A stretch of 64,000 bases of DNA from Fimbriimonadaceae bacterium. Lineage in GTDB: Bacteria > Armatimonadota > UBA10988. This document shows positions 16,247 to 24,208 of this stretch, one piece after another. Under the pieces are notes generated by a model, which was not told the origin of the DNA, did no database searches, and saw only the letters and a program-made list of their open reading frames with translations. The stretch's first letter is position 1; each line of letters starts with the position of its first letter. Where the stretch lies: the NCBI GenBank assembly GCA_020850355.1, contig JADZEX010000041.1:124001-188000 (forward strand), read 5' to 3'. Position numbers and translations under genes: made by a program.

Positions 16247-17514
16247 CGCACCTCGTCAGGGCAATGGCGCGGCCACTCGGCGCGGAAGTCGCCGAGGCTG
16301 CCCCAGAGCAACGGCCGGGCCAGGTCGACCGACGCGACGGCGACCGGCGCCGCCGGGGTCGCCTGGGCCAGCAGTTGGCCCTCGTGGTCGTAGACTCCCG
16401 AGACCATCCAGCCCAGCTCCGGTGGGCAGTAGGTGCTGCTGACGAGGTAGACGTGGTTCTCGATCGCCCGCGCCGCGGCCAGCCGGGGGTTACAGCCCCA
16501 GACCGGGAAGGCGATGATCTCGGCGCCAGCCAGCGCCAGCCGGCGGGCCGGTTCGGGGAAGAAGCCGTCGTAGCAGATCATCATCCCAATCCGACCGATC
16601 CGGGTCTCGAAGACCGGGAAGCTGTCGCCCGGCTGGATCCCCGCGTCGCACTCGCCGCGCGGCAGGGTCACTTTGCGGTACCGCCCCACCACCGCGCCGT
16701 TGGGGTCGAGCAGCACGGCGGTGTTGTAGAGCAGGTGGCGGTCCCGTTCGATCAGCGGCAGCACGAGGTGCGTGCGGTGCTCGCGCGCCAGCGCCGCGAA
16801 GTAGGCTGTGCTGGGCCCAGGCACCGGCTCGGCGGCCTCCGCGAAGCTGAGCCCGGTACCGGCGTGCGTGAAGCACTCGCCGAGCACCACCAGATCGGCG
16901 CCCTGGCCCGCGGCCTGGGCCACCAGCGGCACCGCCTGGGCGCAGTTCTCGGCGACACGGTGGCCGCCCTGCGGCAGGTGGTGGATCGTCGCCAGCCGCA
17001 CCACCCGCGGCGCTGGCGGGGCAGCCGGGGTGAGACCCACCGCCGCCCACTCCACCCGACTGCTGGGCGCCCAGCGCAGCCACAGTTCGAGGTCGGCCGC
17101 CACCGCGGCGCGGGGGGCCGGGTAGACCGCCTCGACGACGCTCCAACCGGCGGCATCGGCCGCGCCGGTGGCCGGGTACTCCGGCTCGGAGACGGGCGCC
17201 TGGCCGGGCCACAGGGTGCTGGTCATCGCCTCGTCGCGCTGCGCGCGCTGGCCCGCGGCGTTCAGCCAGACCAGCCGCGGCTGAACCTGCCGCCGCGGCA
17301 CGGGCACTCCGGCGGTGCGCAAGAGTGCCCGAAAGCGGTAGTGCTGCCCGCCGTGCACCGGCACGCGGCTCGACCACCAGCCGACCAGGCCATCGCGCGC
17401 GTCGGCGACGATTCGCAGCACCCCGGCGCCGTCGGGCCCGCCCCGCGGATCCTGCTCAAAGTGCGGCCGAACCTCATCGCGCGGCGCGTGCGCCTGCCAG
17501 TCGTGCAGTTGCAT
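16243..17514 (-). CDS. Carbon-nitrogen hydrolase (nitrilase superfamily)
   Basis: The 423-residue protein has an added N-terminal beta-sandwich-like domain (about 1-165) before a nitrilase-superfamily amidase domain (about 170-415). The Glu-Lys-Cys triad is intact: Glu213 (VVLGECF), Lys281 (RYRKVTLP) and Cys314 (MICYDGFFPE). It should hydrolyse an amide or carbamoyl group; the substrate is not readable. There is no signal peptide, which contrasts with its exported neighbours. The ATG overlaps the stop of the DUF6259-like gene by one base (TGATG). The likely role is processing a nitrogen-containing product released by the upstream hydrolases, which is inference from context. Confidence 0.9.
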   Translation of the reverse strand: MQLHDWQAHAPRDEVRPHFEQDPRGGPDGAGVLRIVADARDGLVGWWSSRVPVHGGQHYRFRALLRTAGVPVPRRQVQPRLVWLNAAGQRAQRDEAMTSTLWPGQAPVSEPEYPATGAADAAGWSVVEAVYPAPRAAVAADLELWLRWAPSSRVEWAAVGLTPAAPPAPRVVRLATIHHLPQGGHRVAENCAQAVPLVAQAAGQGADLVVLGECFTHAGTGLSFAEAAEPVPGPSTAYFAALAREHRTHLVLPLIERDRHLLYNTAVLLDPNGAVVGRYRKVTLPRGECDAGIQPGDSFPVFETRIGRIGMMICYDGFFPEPARRLALAGAEIIAFPVWGCNPRLAAARAIENHVYLVSSTYCPPELGWMVSGVYDHEGQLLAQATPAAPVAVASVDLARPLLWGSLGDFRAEWPRHCPDEVR

Positions 17515-20500
17515 CAGGGCTTCCTCTGGGCTGCCAGGCAGCCGATCTGCTTCGGTCCCAGTTCCAACGCCAGCTCGGCCACGTTGCCCGCGATGCGCGG
17601 CTGCAGCGGCCGCTGCGTCCAGGCGTCGAGGTAAGTCGTCCCGGCGACGTGCGGCACCCGCAGCAGGCCGCCGCGGACGGAGCGACCGTTGGCGTTGTAG
17701 AGCGTCCAGACGGTCTCTTTCGGGGCGCTGAAGCGATTGGCGTAGACACCGGGCTGCAGGGTCGGCACGAGCGGCTCGAGGTCTGCCGCGGCGAACGCCG
17801 CGCGGTGTTCACAGAGCACCTGCACCGCCCGTCGTTGCAGCGCCAGGGCTGGCTCATCGTAGCCGTCGGGCAGCCCCGGCTCGCCGATGTAGTAGGTCTC
17901 GCCATTGAAGAACGGGAACTTCACCGGCCACCAGTTGCCAGCCCGGTAGGCCGCGTAGTGGATGATATGGAGCTGCTTGAAGGCGGGGAAGCAGAACCGC
18001 GCCAGGTTCACGAAGTGCGGTGCCAGCTCCTCTTCGTCGGCCCCCCAGACCGCCTGGTAGGTGATCGACCCGTCGAGGATCTGCCGGCTGACCTCGGCCG
18101 GGGGATACTCGCTGAAGAGCGCCACCTGCGGCCCGACGGCGGCGCGGATCTGGCGCAACATCGCCACCTCGCCGGCGTAGTTGATCTCCGGCCGGTTGTG
18201 GCCGTGGTCGCGCGACCAGCAGGTCCAGCGGCCGTCGGTCGCGCCGAACTCGTCGACGTAGAGCACCTGCGGGGCCAGCTCGCGGACGATCCGGGCGTAG
18301 ACGCTGGCGAGGTAGTCGCGCCACGGCGCGACCTCGGGGCACTGGTTGTAGGCATCGTAGGTCGGCACGTACCACGGCTTGCCATCCCGCGTGTGCATCG
18401 CCCACTCGGCCGCCTTGGCGCCGACCTGTTGGCCCTTGCCGCTGGACAGGAAGCCGTCCAAGTAAAGCGACACGGCGACCCCGTCGGCCTGGGTCTCGGC
18501 GATGTTGCGGCGGAAGCGCTCCAGGCCGCCGACCGTCTCGTCGTAGTGGCCGTAGTCGCCCCAGTCGCCGTAGGTCGGGTGTGAAGACCAGCCGAAGTTG
18601 TGGAGCACGTCGAGGTGGCCAAAGACCGCCCGGACCTTCTCGACGGTCGGCCGCAGCGCGCCCCGGACTTCCGGGGTGCGCCCGCCGTCGTAATGCGCGA
18701 AGCGGCTGACGACCGCCTGCGCCTGCTCCCAGAAGGGCTTCGCCAGCGGCGGCTGGTACCAGCTCGCCAACCACGCCTGGTAACGCCGCAAGATGGCGCG
18801 CCAATCGCCGGGCAGGACCTCCAGCCGGGCCGGCGTGGTGACGAAGGTCGCGCCCGGAGCGAGCTCGCGGTCCGGGTACTCGATCGACCAGGAGCCCCCG
18901 CGGTCGTCCTTGCCGAGCCGCACGAAGTGGTGCTGCGCGACGGTGTCGAGCGTGTAGCAGCCCAGCGCCAGCCCGCGCGCGGGGTCGAAGAAGCCGTCGC
19001 ACTGCAGCGCGTGAAGCTGGCCGAGGGGGTCCCGGAACTGCGCCGGCAGCCGGTTGATCACCCCGCCACGGTGGCCGCTGAGGTACCAGACATCGGCGTT
19101 GTCAGCGCAGCGCAGGCCGCTGACCGCCGGCAGCTCCAGCGTCGCCACCCGCGCGGTCGGGCCGAGGTTGCGCAGTTGCCCACGCAGCTCGCCGTTGGTC
19201 AGCACGTCGACCTGCAGCAGCCAGTCGGCGGTCCGCAGGTTGAACCGCCGCCCACCGTCGATGGCGCTCGCCGGGCTGGCCTGCCAGGCCGTGTCGGGCA
19301 ACGGCTGGCCAGCGACAGTGACCCGGAAGATCAGGCCCGGCGCCGCCTGCCAGGGCTGCCCGGCGGCCCGCCACAGAGGGCGATCGCCCGTGGTGTCGAC
19401 CAGCGGCGTGGTCGCCAGATCGGCCACTGGCCGCGCCGGCCAGGCGGTCACGGCCACCTGCGGCGCAGCCACCCGCGGGGCGCCACGCCAGGCCGCGGCG
19501 CCGACGATGGCGAACGAGGCGGTCTGCATCCGGTCGCGCAACACCACCTCGCGCGGCGTGCGGCCCGCGGCCGGGTGCACCACCTGCACCGCCAGCCCGC
19601 GCTGCACGCCGTACTTGCCGCTGGCCAGGTCGACCGGCAGCAGCGCGTCGGGCGGGCCAGCAGTGTAGTGGACTTCGGCGAAGACCTGCTCCGGCTGATC
19701 CAGCCGCTCGACCGGCCGCGGGTGGGTGCTGTCGACCCCAAACGGCATGCTCGGCGGTGCCGCGGTGGCCGTCAGCAAGTAGACCTCGCGCGCGTCCGGC
19801 GGCACCGCCAGGCGCAACTTGCCGAACTCGGCGGTGCCGCTCTGGCGCAGCGTCGTCGGCATGGCGGGCACGCGGAACGGCACCCCCGCGACGTCGATTT
19901 CGGCGGCGGTGAACCAGTCCGAGAGCGCCAGCTTGCGCTGCAACGTGCTGCCGTCGCGCCCGCCGCTGGCCGGGTCGAGTAGCGTCCAGGCCGCCGCCGG
20001 GGCAGCGGCACGCGGCGCATACTGCAGCGACTCGGCCAAGGTCAGGTCGGGCAGCGCCGTGCCGAAGTCGAGCGGGCCGCAGCTCAGCTCGGCCGGCTCG
20101 CCATCGCACTCCAGCCCAATCGCGAAGTGCGTCGCGGTGAAGTCGGCGGTCAGCTGCTTGGTCAGCCGGTGCCACTGCCCGTCCACCTTCAGCTCGCCCG
20201 CCGTGATCGCCACCACGGAGTGCTGCCCACTGCCCGAGGCCGCGTCGCCCAGCCAGACCGCGTAGGTGTTCGACCCGACCCCACCGCGGGCACGGTAACG
20301 CCACGAGAGGTAGGGCAGCTCCTTGAGATTGAGCGGCTGCGGCAGCGCCGACCGCCAGCGCATGCCCTTGGCGGCGCCCGCCGCGGTGAAGGTGGCCAGG
20401 CCGTCGGCCACGAGGTGCTTGTACTCGGTGGCCGGACTGAGCGTCCAGCCGGTCATCGCCTCCGGCGGCGCCGCCTCCCAGGCGACCCGCACCGTGCGCG

Positions 20501-21014
20501 ACTCCGGGGCGCTCTGGCGCGAGACTCGGGTGCCCGGCGGCAGGGCGTCGACGAAGCGGCAGGCGCTAACCCACACCCGCGCCCGGCCGGCCGGGCCGAC
20601 CCGCACCTTGAGCGCAAGCTGGGTCACCGCTTGGGTCACCCGCAAGGCGTTCAAATCGACTGCCAGCGCCTGCGGGGTGCCGTCACTGACCGCCTCGTCG
20701 CCACCCGCGAAGGTGCGGCCGCCGACGGTGCCCTCCCAGCCGTGCAGGAAGTAGTTGCCGCCGGTGGTGAGCAGCCCCTCGGCGCGGTACTGCAGCAGCA
20801 GGTAGCGCGCGTCGGCGTCGGCCTCGCTGTCGCGGAGAACCAGCACAAAAGGGATCTCGCCGCCGGCGCCGACGGCCTCGAAGACCAGTTGGCCGGCCTC
20901 GGCGGTGACGCCGAAACTGGTCGGCCGGTTGGTCACCCAGCCGGTGTTGGCGGTCCAGCGGCTGGCGCTCTCGGCGGTGATGGGGCTGGCCAACAGCAGC
21001 AGCGCGAGCAGCAT
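17514..21014 (-). CDS. Very large exported glycoside hydrolase-like protein (DUF6259-like)
   Basis: The 1166-residue product has a signal peptide (MLLALLLLASPITA), two jelly-roll/Ig-like regions in the first 700 residues, and a TIM-barrel-like region (about 740-1030). The latter contains FGHLDVLHNFGWSSHP, AVSLYLDGFLSSGKG and VLYVDEFGATDG, where Asp921 or Glu922 at a strand end is a good catalytic candidate. A beta domain closes the protein (VWTLYNANGRSVRGG). The barrel resembles DUF6259, a family placed among GH-like barrels. Activity is unproven. A GGAG Shine-Dalgarno precedes the start, and the gene lies 52 bases after the GH5-like gene and one base over the nitrilase gene. Confidence 0.78.
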   Translation of the reverse strand: MLLALLLLASPITAESASRWTANTGWVTNRPTSFGVTAEAGQLVFEAVGAGGEIPFVLVLRDSEADADARYLLLQYRAEGLLTTGGNYFLHGWEGTVGGRTFAGGDEAVSDGTPQALAVDLNALRVTQAVTQLALKVRVGPAGRARVWVSACRFVDALPPGTRVSRQSAPESRTVRVAWEAAPPEAMTGWTLSPATEYKHLVADGLATFTAAGAAKGMRWRSALPQPLNLKELPYLSWRYRARGGVGSNTYAVWLGDAASGSGQHSVVAITAGELKVDGQWHRLTKQLTADFTATHFAIGLECDGEPAELSCGPLDFGTALPDLTLAESLQYAPRAAAPAAAWTLLDPASGGRDGSTLQRKLALSDWFTAAEIDVAGVPFRVPAMPTTLRQSGTAEFGKLRLAVPPDAREVYLLTATAAPPSMPFGVDSTHPRPVERLDQPEQVFAEVHYTAGPPDALLPVDLASGKYGVQRGLAVQVVHPAAGRTPREVVLRDRMQTASFAIVGAAAWRGAPRVAAPQVAVTAWPARPVADLATTPLVDTTGDRPLWRAAGQPWQAAPGLIFRVTVAGQPLPDTAWQASPASAIDGGRRFNLRTADWLLQVDVLTNGELRGQLRNLGPTARVATLELPAVSGLRCADNADVWYLSGHRGGVINRLPAQFRDPLGQLHALQCDGFFDPARGLALGCYTLDTVAQHHFVRLGKDDRGGSWSIEYPDRELAPGATFVTTPARLEVLPGDWRAILRRYQAWLASWYQPPLAKPFWEQAQAVVSRFAHYDGGRTPEVRGALRPTVEKVRAVFGHLDVLHNFGWSSHPTYGDWGDYGHYDETVGGLERFRRNIAETQADGVAVSLYLDGFLSSGKGQQVGAKAAEWAMHTRDGKPWYVPTYDAYNQCPEVAPWRDYLASVYARIVRELAPQVLYVDEFGATDGRWTCWSRDHGHNRPEINYAGEVAMLRQIRAAVGPQVALFSEYPPAEVSRQILDGSITYQAVWGADEEELAPHFVNLARFCFPAFKQLHIIHYAAYRAGNWWPVKFPFFNGETYYIGEPGLPDGYDEPALALQRRAVQVLCEHRAAFAAADLEPLVPTLQPGVYANRFSAPKETVWTLYNANGRSVRGGLLRVPHVAGTTYLDAWTQRPLQPRIAGNVAELALELGPKQIGCLAAQRKP

Positions 21015-21066
21015 CGTGGCTCTCCGCCGGGGCCCTTCGGCCTTCGTCCGGGGGCTCCTGCCGGCG

Positions 21067-23241
21067 TCACTGCACGGGTCGCGTCAACCAGACCGCACCG
21101 ACCTGCACCGAGCCCTCGGGCAGCAAGCGCAGAAAGACCCCCTGCAGCGAGGTGGGCTTGCGCCGCGGCTCGAACTGCGCCAAGGGGATGCTGATCTGCT
21201 GCCACTCGGGCGATGGTCGGATCGCCAGCGTCGCCAGGGCGATGTCGTTGGCCCCGTGCAGTTCGACCTGCAGCGCGCTGGTGCCGCGGCTGGTCAGCCG
21301 CAGCAGCAGATCCAGGCTGGCGCCGGTGATCTCGCGCCAGGGCAGCAGCTCGACCGGCTGGTGGTTGTCGAAGTTGAACCCGCCCGCCTCCAGCCGGCCG
21401 TTGCTGCGCACCTGCAACACCTCACGGCCTTCTTCGGAGCGCAGCAGCTGCGCCTCGCCGCCGGACCAGCCGGCGGCCCACCGCCCGCGGGTCGGCCCGT
21501 GATCGTAGAGCGGCAAGAGCACCGGCAGGTTGACCACGGTCCGCGGCCGACCGTCGGCGGCCAGCGCCGGCAGCGGGTCGTTGGGCTTCAGCAGCGCCAG
21601 GTCGCGGCTGCCGAAGGGCGGCAACTCCAACCGCACCAGGTCGTCGGCCACCGGCAACAGCTCGCCGCGGAGCCGGTCGGCGACCCGCTGCCAGGTCCAG
21701 ACTTCGTGGCTGTAAGCCTGCTTCTCGGCCGTGCGGTTGAACACCGCCAACCGGTCACCCGCCTCGAAGGCCCAGACATTGACCGGCGAACCGCCGACCT
21801 TCAGGCCGGCGTCGCGCAGGAAGATCCGCAGGCGGTCGTCCGGCAGGGCGTCGTCGGCCAGCTCCAGCCGCGGCACCCCGCTGGCCCGACAGGCCGCCAG
21901 GGCAGCCGGGGCCAGGTCCGGCTGGTAGACCAGCAGGGCGCGGTACTGCGACAGCACCGCCGGCTGCGCCACCACCTGTTCCTCGAACAGGCTGTCGAAC
22001 GGCGCGGCGCCGACGTTCAGCAGCGCCGCGGCGATCCGCAGCAGGTCGCGGCCCTGACCGTACTGGCTGCGCCGCCCCTTGTCGAGCACCACCGCCACCG
22101 CGCCACGCCCCCGGTGAGGCGCCTGACTCAGCGGCGCGAGGTACTTCAGCATGGTCAGCGAATCGCTCCCGACGCGGTGCCGCTTGCCCTCGTCGTCGAT
22201 CCCCTTGTCCCAGGCCCAGCGCAGCGCCCCGGCGACGCCGTTGGCGTACCACCCGGCCAGACAGGCGTCGTGCAGCCGCGGCACGATCTGGTCGCTGTCG
22301 TCGTAGGTCTGCCACTGGGGATGGGCGCTGTGCGCCGGTCCGTACTCACCGACCACCAGCGGCTTCCCGGCGCCGCGGTACCAGCTCAGCCAACTGGCCG
22401 GCGCCACGCCGTAGGCGTCGGCGATGGTCGCCGACTTGCTGTGCATGCCCAGGTAGAAGTGCGGCGCCAGGGCGTCGATCTCGGGGGCCAGGTCCCAGAC
22501 GAAGCTGTCGCTCAGCTCGTTGACGCCAGCGCCCCAGTCGCCGGTTGCCAGGAACACCAGCCGCTGGGGATCGGCCTGTTTGACCGCCCGCGCACACTCC
22601 CCCGCAAAGGCCTTGAAGCCGTCCCCGCGCTCCCAGTCGCCGCGCCCGTGGGGCTCGTTGTACGGCACCTCGAAGCCGGCCAGCGCAGTGCGTCCGCGCC
22701 ACCGCGCAGCCAGCCAGGCGAGCAGGCGTGGCGCCTGCTGGCGCCAGGTCGCCGGGTCCTGCGCCCAGCTCAGCCCGCCGCCGGGCCGCCCGCTGCTACG
22801 GTCCTTCTCCTCACCGCCGGTGAACCAGCGGTACGCGTCGCCGGGCCACTCGTGAAGCTCGGGCAGGACCCACACGCCGACCTTGTCGGCCGTCGCGGCG
22901 ACCTGGTCCAACAGCGCCGGGTAGCCCGGGTTGAGGCCGTGCTCCTTGAGCTTCGCAGCGTAGCCCGGATCGTCCGGCAGCATCCCCGGCGCCGGCATCA
23001 GCAGGCCACCATTGAGCGGCAGCCGCACGCAGTTGAAGCCCAGCGCCGCGACCTGGGCCAGCGCTTCGCGTGCTTCGTCGACGTTCTGCAACCGGGCCCA
23101 CATCATGTGGCCCTGGTAGAGGTTCACCCCGACCAGGCCGACCGGCTGCCCGGCGGCCGCGAAGCCACCATCCTGCACCCCCAGGGGCGGCGTGGCGCGG
23201 GCCAGGCTGAGGCAGCAGAGCAGCCATCCGAGGTGTCGCAT
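21067..23241 (-). CDS. Exported GH5-like (cellulase-fold) glycoside hydrolase
   Basis: The 724-residue product has a short signal peptide (MRHLGWLLCCLSLARA). A (beta/alpha)8 barrel follows with VGVNLYQGHMMW and FNCVRLPLNGGLL. The acid/base Glu196 is in VPYNEPHG and the nucleophile Glu299 in VVGEYGPA. This is the usual GH5/clan A pair of Glu residues at the ends of strands 4 and 7. Residues about 340-600 include a Rossmann-like domain, and a C-terminal jelly roll (about 600-724) looks like a carbohydrate-binding module. The start overlaps the ribF stop (TAATG), so its translation is coupled to a housekeeping gene. Confidence 0.87.
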   Translation of the reverse strand: MRHLGWLLCCLSLARATPPLGVQDGGFAAAGQPVGLVGVNLYQGHMMWARLQNVDEAREALAQVAALGFNCVRLPLNGGLLMPAPGMLPDDPGYAAKLKEHGLNPGYPALLDQVAATADKVGVWVLPELHEWPGDAYRWFTGGEEKDRSSGRPGGGLSWAQDPATWRQQAPRLLAWLAARWRGRTALAGFEVPYNEPHGRGDWERGDGFKAFAGECARAVKQADPQRLVFLATGDWGAGVNELSDSFVWDLAPEIDALAPHFYLGMHSKSATIADAYGVAPASWLSWYRGAGKPLVVGEYGPAHSAHPQWQTYDDSDQIVPRLHDACLAGWYANGVAGALRWAWDKGIDDEGKRHRVGSDSLTMLKYLAPLSQAPHRGRGAVAVVLDKGRRSQYGQGRDLLRIAAALLNVGAAPFDSLFEEQVVAQPAVLSQYRALLVYQPDLAPAALAACRASGVPRLELADDALPDDRLRIFLRDAGLKVGGSPVNVWAFEAGDRLAVFNRTAEKQAYSHEVWTWQRVADRLRGELLPVADDLVRLELPPFGSRDLALLKPNDPLPALAADGRPRTVVNLPVLLPLYDHGPTRGRWAAGWSGGEAQLLRSEEGREVLQVRSNGRLEAGGFNFDNHQPVELLPWREITGASLDLLLRLTSRGTSALQVELHGANDIALATLAIRPSPEWQQISIPLAQFEPRRKPTSLQGVFLRLLPEGSVQVGAVWLTRPVQ

Positions 23242-24149
23242 TACGTCGTCTCCGCCAGCGCGGCCCGGGCCGCTGCCACGTCCCGCGCAATCTGCGCCTG
23301 CAGCGCCGGCAAACCGTCGAAACGCTGCTCGGCCCGCAGCCGCGCCAGCAGGTCGAGCGTCAGGGTACGCCCGTAGAGGTCGCCCGTCCAATCGAGCAGG
23401 TGCGCTTCGATGCTCAGCCCCACCCCGCTGACCGTCGGCCGCACCCCGACGTTGAGCACCGCCGCGGCCGCCAGCTCGTCGGCCCCGCTGGCCCGCACCG
23501 CGTAGACCCCGTGGGCCGGCAACACCTTGCGCGGGTCGACCGCCAGGTTGGCCGTCGGGAAGCCGATCTGCCGGCCAAGCTGCTGCCCCTGGACGACCTC
23601 GCCGCTGAGCCGGTAGGGACGACCCAGCAGACTCGCTGCCAGCGTCACCTGACCCGCCTCGATGGCCTCCCGGATGGCCCGGCTGCCGACCTTGCTGCCG
23701 TCGGCGGCGAGCAGCTCGACCGCCTCCACCGCGACCTGCTGCCGGGCGGCGCAAGCGGTCAGCTCGGCGACGCCACAGGCCCGCTGCCGGCCGAACCGGA
23801 AGTCGTGCCCGACCAGGATCCGCGCCGGCCGCAGGTCGGCCACCAGCCGTTCGACGAACGCTGCGCCGCTCTGCTGGGCGAACTCCGCGGTGAACGGGTA
23901 GACCTCCACCCGCTGCAGCCCCGCCGCGCGCAGCGCCGCAACCTTCTCGGCGGTGGTCAGAATCGTGCGCAGCGGGCCGCGGCCGTGGACCACTTCCAGG
24001 CTGTGCAGGTCAAAGGTCACCGCCGCCGGCACCAGGCCCGCGCCCCGCGCCACGGCGACGACGCGCTGCAGCAGTTGCTGGTGGCCGCGATGCACGCCGT
24101 CGAAGAAGCCGATCGTCACCACCGTCGCTGCGCCGTCTGCCACCGTCAA
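23241..24149 (-). CDS. ribF: Bifunctional riboflavin kinase/FAD synthetase
   Basis: Makes FMN from riboflavin and FAD from FMN. The 302-residue length is normal. The N-terminal nucleotidyltransferase has GFFDGVHRGHQ (14-24), ILVGHDFRFG and GSKVGSRAIREAI. The C-terminal kinase domain has GRQIGFPTANL, NVGVRPTV and catalytic Glu248 in EAHLLDW. The start is TTG, supported by a GGAGGG Shine-Dalgarno at 6 bases. It heads a run of four overlapping or close genes of unrelated, mostly exported hydrolases. Its promoter must lie in the 59-base gap shared with the divergent GH20-like gene; I see no convincing match there. Confidence 0.96.
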   Translation of the reverse strand: MTVADGAATVVTIGFFDGVHRGHQQLLQRVVAVARGAGLVPAAVTFDLHSLEVVHGRGPLRTILTTAEKVAALRAAGLQRVEVYPFTAEFAQQSGAAFVERLVADLRPARILVGHDFRFGRQRACGVAELTACAARQQVAVEAVELLAADGSKVGSRAIREAIEAGQVTLAASLLGRPYRLSGEVVQGQQLGRQIGFPTANLAVDPRKVLPAHGVYAVRASGADELAAAAVLNVGVRPTVSGVGLSIEAHLLDWTGDLYGRTLTLDLLARLRAEQRFDGLPALQAQIARDVAAARAALAETT

Positions 24150-24208
24150 TGCTGCCCTCCGGCAGGAGTGTTGGGCGGCGCGGGCAACTGTCCTTCCGGA
24201 GCCTGGCC

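Noticed and set aside
20905-23376. An 823-codon plus-strand frame
   Set aside because: It is the antisense shadow of the GH5-like gene and the start of the DUF6259-like gene. Those have signal peptides and catalytic motifs; this frame has none.
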